Shown: piece after piece, positions 17,757 through 27,381 of the stretch
How the letters are laid out: each line of letters begins with the position of its first letter
Numbering within the stretch: position 1 is the first letter of the stretch
NCBI GenBank assembly: GCA_023453795.1
Contig: JAEXSP010000001.1
Location: 1-42,364 of the forward strand
DNA from: Bacillota bacterium
GTDB lineage: Bacteria; Bacillota; Clostridia; Acetivibrionales; JAEXSP01
Direction of reading: 5' to 3'
Length of the DNA: 42,364 bases
Made by a program: the position numbers and the translations under genes
The notes under the pieces: model-generated
Databases searched by the model: none
What the model saw: only the letters and a program-made list of their open reading frames with translations
What the model was told of the DNA's origin: nothing

Positions 17757-17873
17757 ATAAGTTTTAAATAATCTTTTATAATGCATAAGTTTTAGAAATT
17801 AATTCAAATGATATCATATTTTATGCAGTCTAAGTAGGAAAAAAACAAAAAAGTTAAAAACGTTAAAACTTAT
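17757..17873. promoter_or_regulatory. Candidate operator cluster: ATAAGTTTTA boxes
   Basis: ATAAGTTTTA occurs at 17757-17766 and 17785-17794 and inverted at 17864-17873. A further copy lies inside the start of the XRE-cupin gene (about 17710-17719). The region is AT-rich, so some copies may be chance. Confidence 0.35.
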
Positions 17874-17936
17874 GTTAACTAAAACAATAAACATTAAAAA
17901 TATGAGTTTTTATAATAGCTTATGTAAAGTCAGTTA

Positions 17937-17966
17937 TTGACATTTGCTGTTGATGCGGGATATTTT
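17937..17966 (+). promoter_or_regulatory. Promoter of the chemoreceptor gene
   Basis: TTGACA (17937-17942), an 18-base spacer and TATTTT (17961-17966). A GGTTAAA/TTTAACC inverted repeat follows at 17981-18004, in the leader. Confidence 0.55.
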
Positions 17967-18057
17967 TTGTGATATCATTAGGTTAAAGTTATTATCTTTT
18001 AACCCAAGAAAACCGCTAAGGTAAAATTCTAAAAAATTGAACAGGGGAGTGGGAATT

Positions 18058-19305
18058 TTGTCATTTCGGGTAAAAATCTTCGTCCTTATTGTATTTTTGA
18101 CATTACTGTCAGCCGGAGGCAATTTTTTGCATGCTGAGTTTGATGTATCTTTGTTGTTGATTTCTGTTGTTTTCTCTTTAGTATCTTTGTCACTGGGATT
18201 TCTCCTTTCGTTAAACATTATAAAACCCCTCAGGAAAATAGTGGAGGTTGTAAACAAGACGGCTGATTTTGATCTTGCGCATGATCAAACCTATAATCTA
18301 ATCAAAAATAGAAAAGACGAGGCAGGGATTATGTCCAAGTCCGTATCTTCCATGAGAGGGTCGCTTAGGAACATCATCAGCTTGCTGGTTGAAGCATCAC
18401 ATAATATGGATAACAATGCCAGACTGGTTGAAAGTCTTGCAGAACAATTGAAGGATCAGACTAATGATACATTGGCTACGGCACAAGAGCTGTCGGCAAG
18501 TATGGAAGAGACATCTGCTACAGTGCAGGAGATTAATGCTACAGCACACGAAATAGGTGATTTTACCAATAGTATTGCAAGTAGTGCAACTGAGGGAGCT
18601 AACGCTGCAAATGAAATAATGGACCGAGCTACCAAGCTAAAAGAAGAAGCTATCCGGTCAAGTGAAAATGCACAAAACATATATAAAAATGTAAAACAGC
18701 AGGTACAATCGGCAATTGAACAGTCAAGAGCTGTGTCGCAGGTAGAAATGCTTGCTCAGGCTATACTTCAGATAACAGAGCAGACAAATCTTCTTTCGCT
18801 TAACGCAGCAATAGAGGCTGCCAGGGCAGGCGAGGCAGGAAGGGGTTTCGCAGTAGTTGCGGAAGAAATCCGGAAACTCGCAGAGCAGTCGTCAAAAACC
18901 GCTTCAGATATTAAAAATGTCATAAAGCCGGTCACCTCATCGGTTGAGAATCTTGCAGGAAGCTCTGCCGAACTTCTTGAGTTTGTTGACAAGGACGTTA
19001 ATGACGACTACCAGAAGCTTATTAAGACCGGGGAGCAGTATTTCAATGACACAGAGCTGTTCAATAACCTTATGAAACAGTTCAGCGAGACAGCTCAGAA
19101 ATTGAACACTGCAATCAACGGTATTGTAACTGCAATAAATGAAGTAAGTATAGCTGCCAGTGAAAGCGCTGAAGGAGTCGAAAATATTACCGGACAGACA
19201 AGTGCCGTAACGCAGAAGATAGTAGAAGTTAAATTGAGCACTGAGGATAACCTCAATAGCTCAGTTAAGCTGAAGGAACTCGTTTCAAGGTTTAAGCTTG
19301 ACTAA
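18058..19305 (+). CDS. Methyl-accepting chemotaxis protein lacking an extracellular sensor
   Basis: 415 residues from TTG 18058, eight bases after AGGGGAG; the in-frame TTG at 18037 lies before that site. Two membrane helices (about 5-22 and 30-52) are separated by under ten residues, so there is almost no periplasmic-side domain. A HAMP segment follows (about 52-105), then a long methyl-accepting coiled coil with the signalling tip 'EQTNLLSLNAAIEAARAGE' and 'GRGFAVVAEEIRKLAEQS'. The tip contacts CheA and CheW. It may sense through the membrane or through a partner protein. A coiled-coil gene follows, but a hairpin separates the two. Confidence 0.92.
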   Translation: MSFRVKIFVLIVFLTLLSAGGNFLHAEFDVSLLLISVVFSLVSLSLGFLLSLNIIKPLRKIVEVVNKTADFDLAHDQTYNLIKNRKDEAGIMSKSVSSMRGSLRNIISLLVEASHNMDNNARLVESLAEQLKDQTNDTLATAQELSASMEETSATVQEINATAHEIGDFTNSIASSATEGANAANEIMDRATKLKEEAIRSSENAQNIYKNVKQQVQSAIEQSRAVSQVEMLAQAILQITEQTNLLSLNAAIEAARAGEAGRGFAVVAEEIRKLAEQSSKTASDIKNVIKPVTSSVENLAGSSAELLEFVDKDVNDDYQKLIKTGEQYFNDTELFNNLMKQFSETAQKLNTAINGIVTAINEVSIAASESAEGVENITGQTSAVTQKIVEVKLSTEDNLNSSVKLKELVSRFKLD

Positions 19306-19330
19306 TAGAATAAGTGTTTTCAGCCTTTAA

Positions 19331-19368
19331 TGCCGACGACTGAATTAAAATTTCGTATGTCGGCTTTC
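19331..19368 (+). terminator. Weak terminator-like hairpin after the chemoreceptor gene
   Basis: GCCGAC (19332-19337) pairs with GTCGGC (19359-19364), followed only by TTTCAT. The loop is long (21 bases), so termination may be partial. Confidence 0.4.
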
Positions 19369-19451
19369 ATATGTCCGCTATAAAATAATTTTATTTGTTA
19401 GTTTTAAAACTGAATTTCTTATGATAAAATATTTTGGAAAGGTGGTTATTC

Positions 19452-19832
19452 ATGGAAGAACTATTAAAACAGATAATTAATAAATTAGATAGCCTTGAAG
19501 TTGGGCAAAAAAGCCTTGATCAAAAGGTTGGAAGTCTTGATCAAAAGGTTGGAAGTCTTGATCAAAAGGTGGATAGCCTTGATCAAAAGATCCAAATCCT
19601 TGATAAAAGGGTCGGAAACCTTGAATATAAAGTAGGAAGCCTTGAGAACAGACAAAATAGTTTTGAAATGAAGATGAATGATAGATTTGATTCACTTGAA
19701 AATAAAATGAACAATCGTTTTGACAAGCTTGAAAAGAAAGTAGATTCTATAGAGGAACAGGTTTTCAAGCTTACAGAATTTAAAACCGAAACAGTTCAGA
19801 GATTAACAGCTATTGAAGGTGGCAAAAAGTAA
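19452..19832 (+). CDS. Heptad-repeat coiled-coil protein
   Basis: 126 residues from ATG 19452, with AAAGGTGG six bases upstream. Nearly the whole protein is a heptad repeat: 'LDQKVGS' and variants over residues ~20-70, then 'MNDRFDSLENKMNNRFDKLEKKV', ending in a charged tail. Leu/Val at a and d positions predict a long parallel coiled coil, probably trimeric or tetrameric. No membrane segment or enzyme motif is seen. Similar short proteins are common in Bacillota and generally uncharacterised. It lies tail-to-tail with the LysR gene, four bases apart. Confidence 0.75.
   Translation: MEELLKQIINKLDSLEVGQKSLDQKVGSLDQKVGSLDQKVDSLDQKIQILDKRVGNLEYKVGSLENRQNSFEMKMNDRFDSLENKMNNRFDKLEKKVDSIEEQVFKLTEFKTETVQRLTAIEGGKK
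19512..19658 (+). repeat. 21-bp tandem repeats encoding heptads
   Basis: Seven consecutive 21-bp units start at 19512. The first three are almost identical (AG-C/T-CTTGATCAAAAGGT core) and later ones decay progressively, suggesting recent duplication of one heptad codon block. Confidence 0.85.
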
Positions 19833-19836
19833 TATG

Positions 19837-20715
19837 TTAATAAAGAAATTTTACAAATTCGGATGATGCTCCGGACAATGGAACATCCTTCATCGTGATG
19901 ATGCCGAGCTTCCTTTCCGGCATTTTTTCATCTGTTTTAATTTCAAATAGATCTCCATTTTCTATATGAGTAACCGCACTTTCTTTCAGGACATGGGCAA
20001 TGCCAAGTCCTATTCTTGCAAATTCCACTATAAGGTCTATGCTTTCCAGTTCTATCTCAGGGGTTATTTCTATGCCTTTCTGCTTAAGGTAGGCATCAAC
20101 ATTGCGTCTTGTAGCACTGCCTTTCTGAAGCATCAGCAAAGGATAGGACGATAGTTCCTTAAGCTTGATTCTTTTACCCAGTAGGCTTTTATATTTTGCG
20201 GAAGCTACAAAAATGTCTTCAACGGAAAGAAATTCTGTTGATTCAATGGTTTTATCAGTTATCGGAAGGGTGACTACTCCAAAATCTATTTGTCCGTTTT
20301 TTAATATGGTTTCTATCTGTGATGAAGTCCTGTTAATTACCTTGATTTTAATTCTTGGATATTTCACATTGAACTTTTCAAGATAGGGTACAAGAAAATA
20401 TTTACATATGGTATCACTTACGCCTATTCTGACTTCCCCGGAATTAAGGCTTTGCATTTCGGAGATCTTGTTTTCGGCGGCTTTAAGGAAATTATATGCT
20501 TGTTCGACGTGCTTGTACAACATTTCCCCTTCATGTGTGAGGTGTATGTTCCTTGTTTTTCTGAAAAACAGTTTGGTTCCCATCTTATCTTCAAGATTTT
20601 TAATTGCCTGACTTACAGCTGATTGAGATATAAACAGCTTTGCTCCTGCTTCAGAGAAGCTTTCGGATTTAGCAGCATGGTAAAATATCTTGTAAAGTTC
20701 AAAATTAATATCCAT
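19837..20715 (-). CDS. LysR-type transcriptional regulator
   Basis: 292 residues from ATG 20715, with GGAG upstream. The N-terminal winged helix-turn-helix is typical ('FYHAAKSESFSEAGAKLFISQSAVSQAIKNLE'). Residues ~90-290 form the two-lobed effector domain, with 'GEVRIGVSDTICKYFLVPYL' opening it. The family binds a small effector and usually activates a divergent gene. Here the divergent neighbour is purL, 145 bases away, but LysR control of purL would be unusual, so the target is open. It resembles CysL/YwfK-type regulators in layout only. Confidence 0.92.
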   Translation of the reverse strand: MDINFELYKIFYHAAKSESFSEAGAKLFISQSAVSQAIKNLEDKMGTKLFFRKTRNIHLTHEGEMLYKHVEQAYNFLKAAENKISEMQSLNSGEVRIGVSDTICKYFLVPYLEKFNVKYPRIKIKVINRTSSQIETILKNGQIDFGVVTLPITDKTIESTEFLSVEDIFVASAKYKSLLGKRIKLKELSSYPLLMLQKGSATRRNVDAYLKQKGIEITPEIELESIDLIVEFARIGLGIAHVLKESAVTHIENGDLFEIKTDEKMPERKLGIITMKDVPLSGASSEFVKFLY

Positions 20716-20761
20716 AATTGCTCCTTATATATAGCATTAAAATTATTAATTTTACTTATTA

Positions 20762-20779
20762 ATTATAACACGGTATAAT
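20762..20779. promoter_or_regulatory. Dyad between lysR-type gene and purL, candidate LTTR box and promoter
   Basis: ATTATA-N6-TATAAT (20762-20779) is a perfect dyad containing a T-N11-A pattern as bound by LysR regulators. Its right arm, TATAAT at 20774-20779, could serve as the -10 of purL. Confidence 0.4.
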
Positions 20780-20860
20780 AATTATGCAACTTAATGATAT
20801 CCTCAGCAATTTATAGATAACTAGATAGGAAATAAATTTAAATTAAGAGAGGTAATCTGC

Positions 20861-23800
20861 ATGGCGAACAATGTCAGAAGGATTTTTGTAGAGAAGAAAA
20901 AGGGGTTTGATATTGAAGCAAAAGCTTTATACAGCGACTTAAAAATTAATCTTGGCATAAGCGGGCTCAATTCTGTAAGGATCATTAACAGATATGATGT
21001 GGAAGGTATTTCAGATGAAGAGTACCAAAAGTCACGCTGTACGATTTTTTCGGAACCGCCGGTTGATAATGTTTATGATGAGACTTTTGATATTAGCAAG
21101 GGTACAAGGCTGATTGCTATTGAATATTTGCCGGGACAGTATGATCAAAGGGCTGACTCTGCTTCCCAGTGCATACAGATACTTACCGAAGGAGAAAGGC
21201 CTGTAATCAAGGCAGCAAGGCTAATTGCCCTCGATGGAGATATATCGGATGAAGAATATGACAAGATCAAGGGATACTGCATAAACCCTGTAGAGTGCCA
21301 GGAGGCTTCCATGGATAAGCCCAAAACACTTGACATGGATATTGTGCAGCCGGAGGATGTCAAGAGTATTGACGGTTTTATAACAGCTTCGGACGAACAG
21401 CTTGAAAACCTCATGAGTGAAATGGGGTTTGCCATGTCAATGGAGGATTTAAAGTTCTGCCAGAAGTATTTCAGGGATGAAGAAAAAAGAAATCCTAATG
21501 TTACTGAAATAAGAATGATCGACACATATTGGTCGGATCACTGCCGCCATACTACCTTCCTTACCAATATTGACAAGGTGGAGATAGAAAAAAATACTTA
21601 TTCCGATGCTATTGAATCGGTTTATAAAAAATATCTGGAATCGAGAAAATATGTTTATAAGGACAGAGAGAAAAGCATTTGCCTTATGGACCTTGCGACA
21701 ATAGCTATGAAGGAATTGAGGAAACAGGGAAAACTTGATGATCTTGATGTTTCCGATGAAATAAATGCATGCAGCATTGTCGTAAATGTTGATGTAGACG
21801 GCAAGGATGAGGAATGGCTTGTAATGTTCAAAAACGAGACGCATAACCATCCTACAGAAATAGAACCCTTTGGGGGAGCTGCTACGTGTCTCGGGGGAGC
21901 GATAAGAGATCCGCTATCGGGAAGAGCGTATGTTTATCAGGCTATGAGGGTTACAGGAAGCGGCGATCCAAGAGCAAAGGTCAAAGATACAATTCCGGGA
22001 AAATTGCCGCAAAGAAAAATATCAACAGGAGCAGCTTCCGGTTACAGCTCATACGGAAATCAGATCGGACTGGCAACAGGCCAGGTGGCAGAGGTTTATG
22101 ATGAGGGCTTTGTAGCGAAAAGGATGGAAATCGGTGCGGTTATCGGAGCGGTTCCAAAGAAAAATGTTGTAAGAGAGATGCCGGAAGCCGGCGATATAAT
22201 AATACTTCTTGGAGGAAGAACCGGCAGGGATGGCTGCGGAGGAGCGACAGGATCATCAAAGGAGCATACGGAAGAATCCTTGCTCACTTGTGGTGCTGAA
22301 GTGCAGAAAGGTAATCCGCCTACGGAAAGAAAGATTCAAAGGTTGTTTAGAAATCCTAAGGTAAGCACTATGATTAAAAAATGCAATGACTTCGGTGCAG
22401 GGGGAGTTTCAGTCGCAATAGGCGAGCTTGCGGACGGACTTGAAGTAAACCTTGACGCTGTTCCAAAGAAATATGAGGGCCTTGACGGGACCGAGCTGGC
22501 GATATCCGAGTCTCAGGAGCGTATGGCCGTTGTAGTTGACAAGGAAAATGTTGATGCATTTATAAGTTTTGCCCTGAAAGAGAATCTTGAAGCTACACCG
22601 GTTGCGGTCGTTACCGGAGAAAACCGCTTAAAGATGCAGTGGAGAGGAAAAGTAATCGTTGATATAAGCAGAGATTTCCTGAATACAAATGGGGTAGAGC
22701 AGCATACTGAAATTTTTCTTGCAGGGCCGGATGAAAAGGAAGATGTCTTTAAAAAGCTACCTGTAGAAATAGAAGATACTATAAATGATGTAAAAAAATC
22801 ATGGCTTGCTAATTTGCAAAGACTCAATGTATGCAGTCAGAAGGGACTTGTGGAAAGATTCGACAGCACAATAGGAGCCGGAACTGTACTTATGCCGTTC
22901 GGGGGTAAATACCAGCTTAGCCCGACAGCGGGTATGGTTGCAAAAATTCCGCTTATCGAGGGGGATACTAAAACAGGAACTGCAATGACATATGGGTATG
23001 ATCCGTTGATTGCAAAATGGAGTCCGTTCCATGGGGCTGTTTATGCTGTTGTTGATTCGGTTGCAAGGATGGTTGCATTGGGCGGAGACTACAGAAGGAT
23101 TCGTCTTACACTTCAGGAATACTTTGAAAAGCTTGGAAAGGATCCGATTAAGTGGGGTAAACCTTTCAGCGCATTATTGGGAGCATACTATGCACAGATG
23201 GAGCTTGGAATTCCTGCAATAGGGGGAAAGGACAGCATGTCAGGTACATTCAAGGACATAACTGTTCCGCCGACACTCGTTTCCTTTGCGGCAAATACAA
23301 TTAATGTCGACAAGACAATATCTACTGAATTTAAACGTCAAGACAGTATTGTTGTCCTTGTACCGCTGAGGAGAGACAGCAATGAAATGCCTGACTTTGA
23401 ACAGATGAGAAAGAATTATTCAAAAATATTCGAATTGATTTCAGAAGGAAAGGTTTTGTCTGCATCTACCGTAAGAACCGGGGGTATTTCAGAAGCGATA
23501 AGTAAAATGTGCTTCGGAAACAAGATCGGATTTAAATTTGGTGAAAGCTTTGAAAATAAGGAACTGTTCTCTGCTGATTATGGATCTGTGATACTTGAAA
23601 TGCCTGGTGACATTGATTTAGCTGCTTCAATGTGTGATATTGAGAATAAGGTTCTTGGCTTCACGATGTCTGAAGAGGTAATTAATGTTAACGGAATAAG
23701 CATTAATCTTGACGAAGCTATAGAGAAATGGGAGAATCCCCTTGAACGGATATTCCCGGTACAAACCGAGGAAAATTGCCGGACGCCTAAAAAGTATGCT

Positions 23801-24640
23801 TACAGCGGTAAGGATATAAGGAGCGCCAATATTGGAATAGCTAAACCAAGGGTATTTATACCTGTATTTCCGGGTACCAACTGTGAATATGATACTGCAA
23901 AGGTGTTCGAAAAAGCCGGTGGTTCTGCAGATGTCTTCGTTATAAAGAATCTTTCCTCCCATGATATTGAACAGTCCATAGATCAGATGGTTCAAAAGAT
24001 ACAAAATTCACAGATTATTATGATCCCTGGGGGCTTCAGCGGTGGAGACGAACCAGACGGGTCAGGGAAGTTCATTGCAACCGCTTTTAGAAATCCATAT
24101 GTAAAGGAAGCTGTAATGAAGCTGCTAAGAGAGCGAGATGGCTTGATGCTTGGAATATGCAACGGTTTCCAGGCATTGATAAAGCTTGGACTGGTACCGT
24201 ATGGGGAAATAAGAGATATGCATGATGATTCTCCTACCTTAACCTTCAACACACTTGGAAGACATGCTTCCTGCATGGTACAGACAAAGGTGGTTTCAAC
24301 ATTGTCCCCATGGTTCAACAATGTGAAGCTTGGCGATATGCATACAATTGCAATCTCTCACGGGGAGGGCAGATTTGTAGCCGGTCCTGATTTGCTGGAG
24401 AAAATGGAGAAAAACGGACAGATTGCTACGCAATATGTTGACTTGGACGGTAATCCGACATATGATATCAGATTCAACCCAAATGGATCTTTTGAAGCAA
24501 TAGAGGGAATAACAAGTCCTGACGGCAGGATCTTGGGTAAAATGGGCCACTCCGAAAGAATAGGCTCCAATGTTGTTAAGAATGTACCCGGCGAGAAGGA
24601 TCAAAAGATATTTGAAGCAGGAGTAAGGTACTTCAACTAA
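20861..24640 (+). CDS. purL: Phosphoribosylformylglycinamidine synthase, single-chain
   Basis: 1259 residues from ATG 20861, with AGAGAGGT about eight bases upstream. It catalyses the fourth step of purine synthesis, FGAR + Gln + ATP to FGAM. Motifs: 'DHCRHTTF' near residue 225, the ATP-binding 'FKNETHNHPTEIEPFGGAATC', two AIR-synthase-like halves, and from about residue 1000 a class I glutaminase with nucleophile Cys1100 in 'GICNGFQAL' and His1167/Glu1169 in 'SHGEGR'. Fusing synthetase and glutaminase in one chain is typical of clostridia and proteobacteria, unlike the PurL-PurQ-PurS set of Bacillus. It stands apart from other purine genes here. Confidence 0.97.
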   Translation: MANNVRRIFVEKKKGFDIEAKALYSDLKINLGISGLNSVRIINRYDVEGISDEEYQKSRCTIFSEPPVDNVYDETFDISKGTRLIAIEYLPGQYDQRADSASQCIQILTEGERPVIKAARLIALDGDISDEEYDKIKGYCINPVECQEASMDKPKTLDMDIVQPEDVKSIDGFITASDEQLENLMSEMGFAMSMEDLKFCQKYFRDEEKRNPNVTEIRMIDTYWSDHCRHTTFLTNIDKVEIEKNTYSDAIESVYKKYLESRKYVYKDREKSICLMDLATIAMKELRKQGKLDDLDVSDEINACSIVVNVDVDGKDEEWLVMFKNETHNHPTEIEPFGGAATCLGGAIRDPLSGRAYVYQAMRVTGSGDPRAKVKDTIPGKLPQRKISTGAASGYSSYGNQIGLATGQVAEVYDEGFVAKRMEIGAVIGAVPKKNVVREMPEAGDIIILLGGRTGRDGCGGATGSSKEHTEESLLTCGAEVQKGNPPTERKIQRLFRNPKVSTMIKKCNDFGAGGVSVAIGELADGLEVNLDAVPKKYEGLDGTELAISESQERMAVVVDKENVDAFISFALKENLEATPVAVVTGENRLKMQWRGKVIVDISRDFLNTNGVEQHTEIFLAGPDEKEDVFKKLPVEIEDTINDVKKSWLANLQRLNVCSQKGLVERFDSTIGAGTVLMPFGGKYQLSPTAGMVAKIPLIEGDTKTGTAMTYGYDPLIAKWSPFHGAVYAVVDSVARMVALGGDYRRIRLTLQEYFEKLGKDPIKWGKPFSALLGAYYAQMELGIPAIGGKDSMSGTFKDITVPPTLVSFAANTINVDKTISTEFKRQDSIVVLVPLRRDSNEMPDFEQMRKNYSKIFELISEGKVLSASTVRTGGISEAISKMCFGNKIGFKFGESFENKELFSADYGSVILEMPGDIDLAASMCDIENKVLGFTMSEEVINVNGISINLDEAIEKWENPLERIFPVQTEENCRTPKKYAYSGKDIRSANIGIAKPRVFIPVFPGTNCEYDTAKVFEKAGGSADVFVIKNLSSHDIEQSIDQMVQKIQNSQIIMIPGGFSGGDEPDGSGKFIATAFRNPYVKEAVMKLLRERDGLMLGICNGFQALIKLGLVPYGEIRDMHDDSPTLTFNTLGRHASCMVQTKVVSTLSPWFNNVKLGDMHTIAISHGEGRFVAGPDLLEKMEKNGQIATQYVDLDGNPTYDIRFNPNGSFEAIEGITSPDGRILGKMGHSERIGSNVVKNVPGEKDQKIFEAGVRYFN

Positions 24641-24663
24641 ATAAGAATTTAGAATAAAGAATT

Positions 24664-24701
24664 AATATGAAAAAGGGGGAGTATTCCCCCTTTTTCATAT
24701 T
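24664..24701. terminator. Perfect 17-bp bidirectional terminator shared by purL and asnB
   Basis: AATATGAAAAAGGGGGA (24664-24680) and its exact reverse complement (24685-24701) enclose loop GTAT. The stop codon of asnB (24695-24697) lies inside the right arm, so the helix takes in the end of that gene. Confidence 0.92.
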
Positions 24702-26536
24702 ATACAGACCTTGTTCTCACGAAGCCATACATCGACTTGAATAAGATAAGCATACATCTGTGGGGTAGCCATAAGCTGACCGAACCACGGCTTCCCATAA
24801 TCGGACTTGCCTTCCATCATTGCCTTAATTGCTTTTACATTAATGATTGGCAGCAAGGGTGAACCGGGATCATTTATTATTTCTTTCAGCCATTTGGAGA
24901 CACCTTTCTCATAATTAGGGTTATGGGTCTTTGGATAAGGACTCTTTTTCCTTTCAATTATAGGCTGTGGCAATATGCCCTCAAGTGCTTTCCTGAGTAT
25001 TCCTTTTTCTCTTCCTCCCATTGACTTTAAAGACCAAGGAATGTTCCAGACATACTGTACCAGCCGGTGGTCACAAAATGGAACCCTGACCTCCAAGCCA
25101 TTAGCCATACTCATGCGATCCTTCCTGTCGAGCAGGTTTGCCATGAACCAATAGATATTGAGATAGAACATTTCTCTCCTTCGCGCTTCATGAAAATCTT
25201 CTCCTGCTAGACGAGGGACTTCTGCAAGGGTTTCTTCATACCTTTTTTGAACATAGCCTGCAGGATTTATATAGTTTATTAAATCCTTGTTCAGCACCTT
25301 GGTTCTTTCCTCCAGAGAACGTGACCATGGGAACGTATTTGAATTTAAAGCGTCTTCCTTATGAAACCAGGGATATCCGCCAAAAACTTCGTCTGCACAC
25401 TCACCTGATAAAGACACTACATGGCTTTTTTTGATTTCATGGCAGAACAGCAGCAGTGATGAGTCAACATCGGCCATTCCCGGCAGGTCTCTTGCCCTCG
25501 TGGCTTGAGTAAGAGCTTCTATAAGCATGGGCGTATCAATTGTTATATAATGATGAATTGTATCAAAGTGTTCTGACATGAATTTTACCCAGGGTGCATC
25601 GGAATCAGGTTGGAAATTGCTTGATTTAAAATATTTGCTGTTATCCGCGTAATCGATAGAAAAAGTATGCAATTGCCCCTTGCCGGTCTTTTTAAAATGG
25701 TTTGCGGCTATGGCTGTAATTGCGCTTGAATCAAGGCCTCCCGATAAAAAAGTACATATGGGCACATCAGCAACCAGCTGACGCTCAATAGTGTCTTCTA
25801 CAAGATATCTGACCATTTCGATTGTGTCGGCCTGACTGTCTGTGTGCGGATGACTTTGGAGTGACCAATAACTGTTTATGGATAGGCCATCGGTTCCGTA
25901 AGTAAGGCAGTGAGCAGGCTTTACTTCATGGACGTTTTTATACACTCCGTTGCCGGGTGTACGGGCAGGTCCCAATGCTAGAATTTCGGCAAGCCCTTGG
26001 CTGTCCACTTCAGGTTCAATCAGAGGGTGAATCAGCAAGGCTTTGAGTTCGGAAGCAAAAATTAACGAACCTTCTCTTATTGCATAGAAAAGAGGCTTTA
26101 CCCCAAATCTGTCTCTGCCAAGGAATACACACTGCTCTTTCTCGTCCCATATTCCGAATGCAAAGATACCGTTAAAACGCTCTATGCAAATAGGACCCCA
26201 TTCTATGTATGATACAAGAAGTACTTCCGTATCTGATGTAGTCATGAATTTATGCCCTTTAAGCTGTAATTCCCTTTTTAAGTCGAGAGTATTATAAAGC
26301 TCACCATTGTATGTGATAATGTATTTAAATCCCCCATACTCCCTTGCCATAGGCTGGCTGCCGCCTACAGGATCAACCACTGAAAGCCGTCTGTGGGAAA
26401 AGGCTGCATGCTCGGACATCCAAAGACCTGATGCATCAGGCCCTCTTTTGGAAAGGGCATCTGCCATTGCGGTCATAACGTCGCCTTGATAATTCAGGTT
26501 TACATTAAAATCAATCCATCCGGCGATTCCACACAT
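24695..26536 (-). CDS. asnB: Asparagine synthetase, glutamine-hydrolysing
   Basis: 613 residues from ATG 26536, with AAGGGGATGATTAA before it. Cys2 follows the initiator Met ('MCGIAGWID'), the catalytic nucleophile of the class II glutaminase domain (about 1-210). The synthetase half carries the PP-loop 'FLSGGLDSSAI', 'SGECADEVFGGYPWF' and 'DRKDRMSMANGLEVRVPF', which form the ATP and aspartate site. It makes Asn from Asp, Gln and ATP. The length matches the usual ~610-residue AsnB. Its leader carries a hairpin at 26588-26616. Confidence 0.95.
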   Translation of the reverse strand: MCGIAGWIDFNVNLNYQGDVMTAMADALSKRGPDASGLWMSEHAAFSHRRLSVVDPVGGSQPMAREYGGFKYIITYNGELYNTLDLKRELQLKGHKFMTTSDTEVLLVSYIEWGPICIERFNGIFAFGIWDEKEQCVFLGRDRFGVKPLFYAIREGSLIFASELKALLIHPLIEPEVDSQGLAEILALGPARTPGNGVYKNVHEVKPAHCLTYGTDGLSINSYWSLQSHPHTDSQADTIEMVRYLVEDTIERQLVADVPICTFLSGGLDSSAITAIAANHFKKTGKGQLHTFSIDYADNSKYFKSSNFQPDSDAPWVKFMSEHFDTIHHYITIDTPMLIEALTQATRARDLPGMADVDSSLLLFCHEIKKSHVVSLSGECADEVFGGYPWFHKEDALNSNTFPWSRSLEERTKVLNKDLINYINPAGYVQKRYEETLAEVPRLAGEDFHEARRREMFYLNIYWFMANLLDRKDRMSMANGLEVRVPFCDHRLVQYVWNIPWSLKSMGGREKGILRKALEGILPQPIIERKKSPYPKTHNPNYEKGVSKWLKEIINDPGSPLLPIINVKAIKAMMEGKSDYGKPWFGQLMATPQMYAYLIQVDVWLRENKVCII

Positions 26537-26587
26537 TTAATCATCCCCTTATAAATTAACCAAATTTATCTTGAAACTTAACAAAAT

Positions 26588-26616
26588 AAGGCACTCTAAA
26601 AAAGAATGAGCGCCTT
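26588..26616 (-). promoter_or_regulatory. Leader hairpin upstream of asnB, possible attenuator
   Basis: On the minus strand AAGGCGCTC and GAGTGCCTT pair with one mismatch, followed by ATTTTGTT, about 50 bases before the asnB start. The T-run is weak. Function is speculative. Confidence 0.3.
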
Positions 26617-26771
26617 TGCCTTCTGTTTTGCCGTGTTTCATATTAGTAATATATGAAAAAAACTATTTTGAGTGATTATTATTAATAAAAATGTTTGGAT
26701 GTATTATGGAAAAATCATAATAAATCATATGAAAATAAATGATGAAATATGTAAAAATGTGTCGATGTTGG

Positions 26772-26800
26772 TTGAAAAAACACAAATTATATGATATGCT
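26772..26800 (+). promoter_or_regulatory. Promoter of the small lipoprotein gene
   Basis: TTGAAA (26772-26777), a 17-base spacer and TATGCT (26795-26800), about 30 bases before ATG 26832. Confidence 0.6.
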
Positions 26801-26831
26801 ACCAATACAAAATAAATTATGGGGGTATAGC

Positions 26832-27281
26832 ATGAACAAGAGAAAAATTCTGGCAATTGTAATGGCAGTAGTAATGGCAACAGCATTTTTGATAGGCTGC
26901 GGAAGTAAAAATTCAGTTAAGGATGATTTGATCAACTATGACAAGGAAGCTTCAAAAGCAATTGAGGTAATGAAAAGTTCAAATGTAAGCGACATGGATA
27001 AATTTCAGGAATCATTAAATGGCGTTATTAAAAAGATTAAAAAAATTGATATTAAAACAGATGATGTTAAAGATTTGAACAAGTTGCTAATTAAGGCTTT
27101 TGAAGGACTTTCAGATGCATATGCAGATTCTGCTAAGGCAACTAAAGATTTGAGCGTTAAACTTGCAAATCAGGCAAAGGATAAAGCAGAAAAAGCCCAA
27201 AAGGATATGGAGAGTTTTGAAAAGAAATACAAAGCCCTTGCTAAAAAAGAAGGAGTTACTATTAAATTAACAGTATCCTAA
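26832..27281 (+). CDS. Small helical lipoprotein of unknown function
   Basis: 149 residues from ATG 26832, which follows a GGGGG run by five bases. The signal peptide ends in lipobox L-I-G-C, with Cys23 the lipidated residue. The mature part is almost entirely charged amphipathic helix: Lys makes up about a quarter of the chain, and Ala/Lys/Asp heptad-like segments ('AYADSAKATKDLSVKLANQ') suggest a helical bundle. No cysteine or enzyme motif follows the lipobox. It is transcribed alone. I do not recognise a named family. Confidence 0.75.
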   Translation: MNKRKILAIVMAVVMATAFLIGCGSKNSVKDDLINYDKEASKAIEVMKSSNVSDMDKFQESLNGVIKKIKKIDIKTDDVKDLNKLLIKAFEGLSDAYADSAKATKDLSVKLANQAKDKAEKAQKDMESFEKKYKALAKKEGVTIKLTVS

Positions 27282-27322
27282 GTCCTTGTAAACCTTATTG
27301 GATTATAAATTACAAAGAATAG

Positions 27323-27359
27323 AAAATGACAATGATTAAATAAAAATCATTGTCATTTT
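27323..27359. terminator. Bidirectional terminator between lipoprotein gene and aat
   Basis: AAAATGACAATGATT (27323-27337) and AATCATTGTCATTTT (27345-27359) pair perfectly over 15 bases, followed by T on the plus strand. Confidence 0.88.
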
Positions 27360-27381
27360 TATTATGGTTTAAATAAAACAA

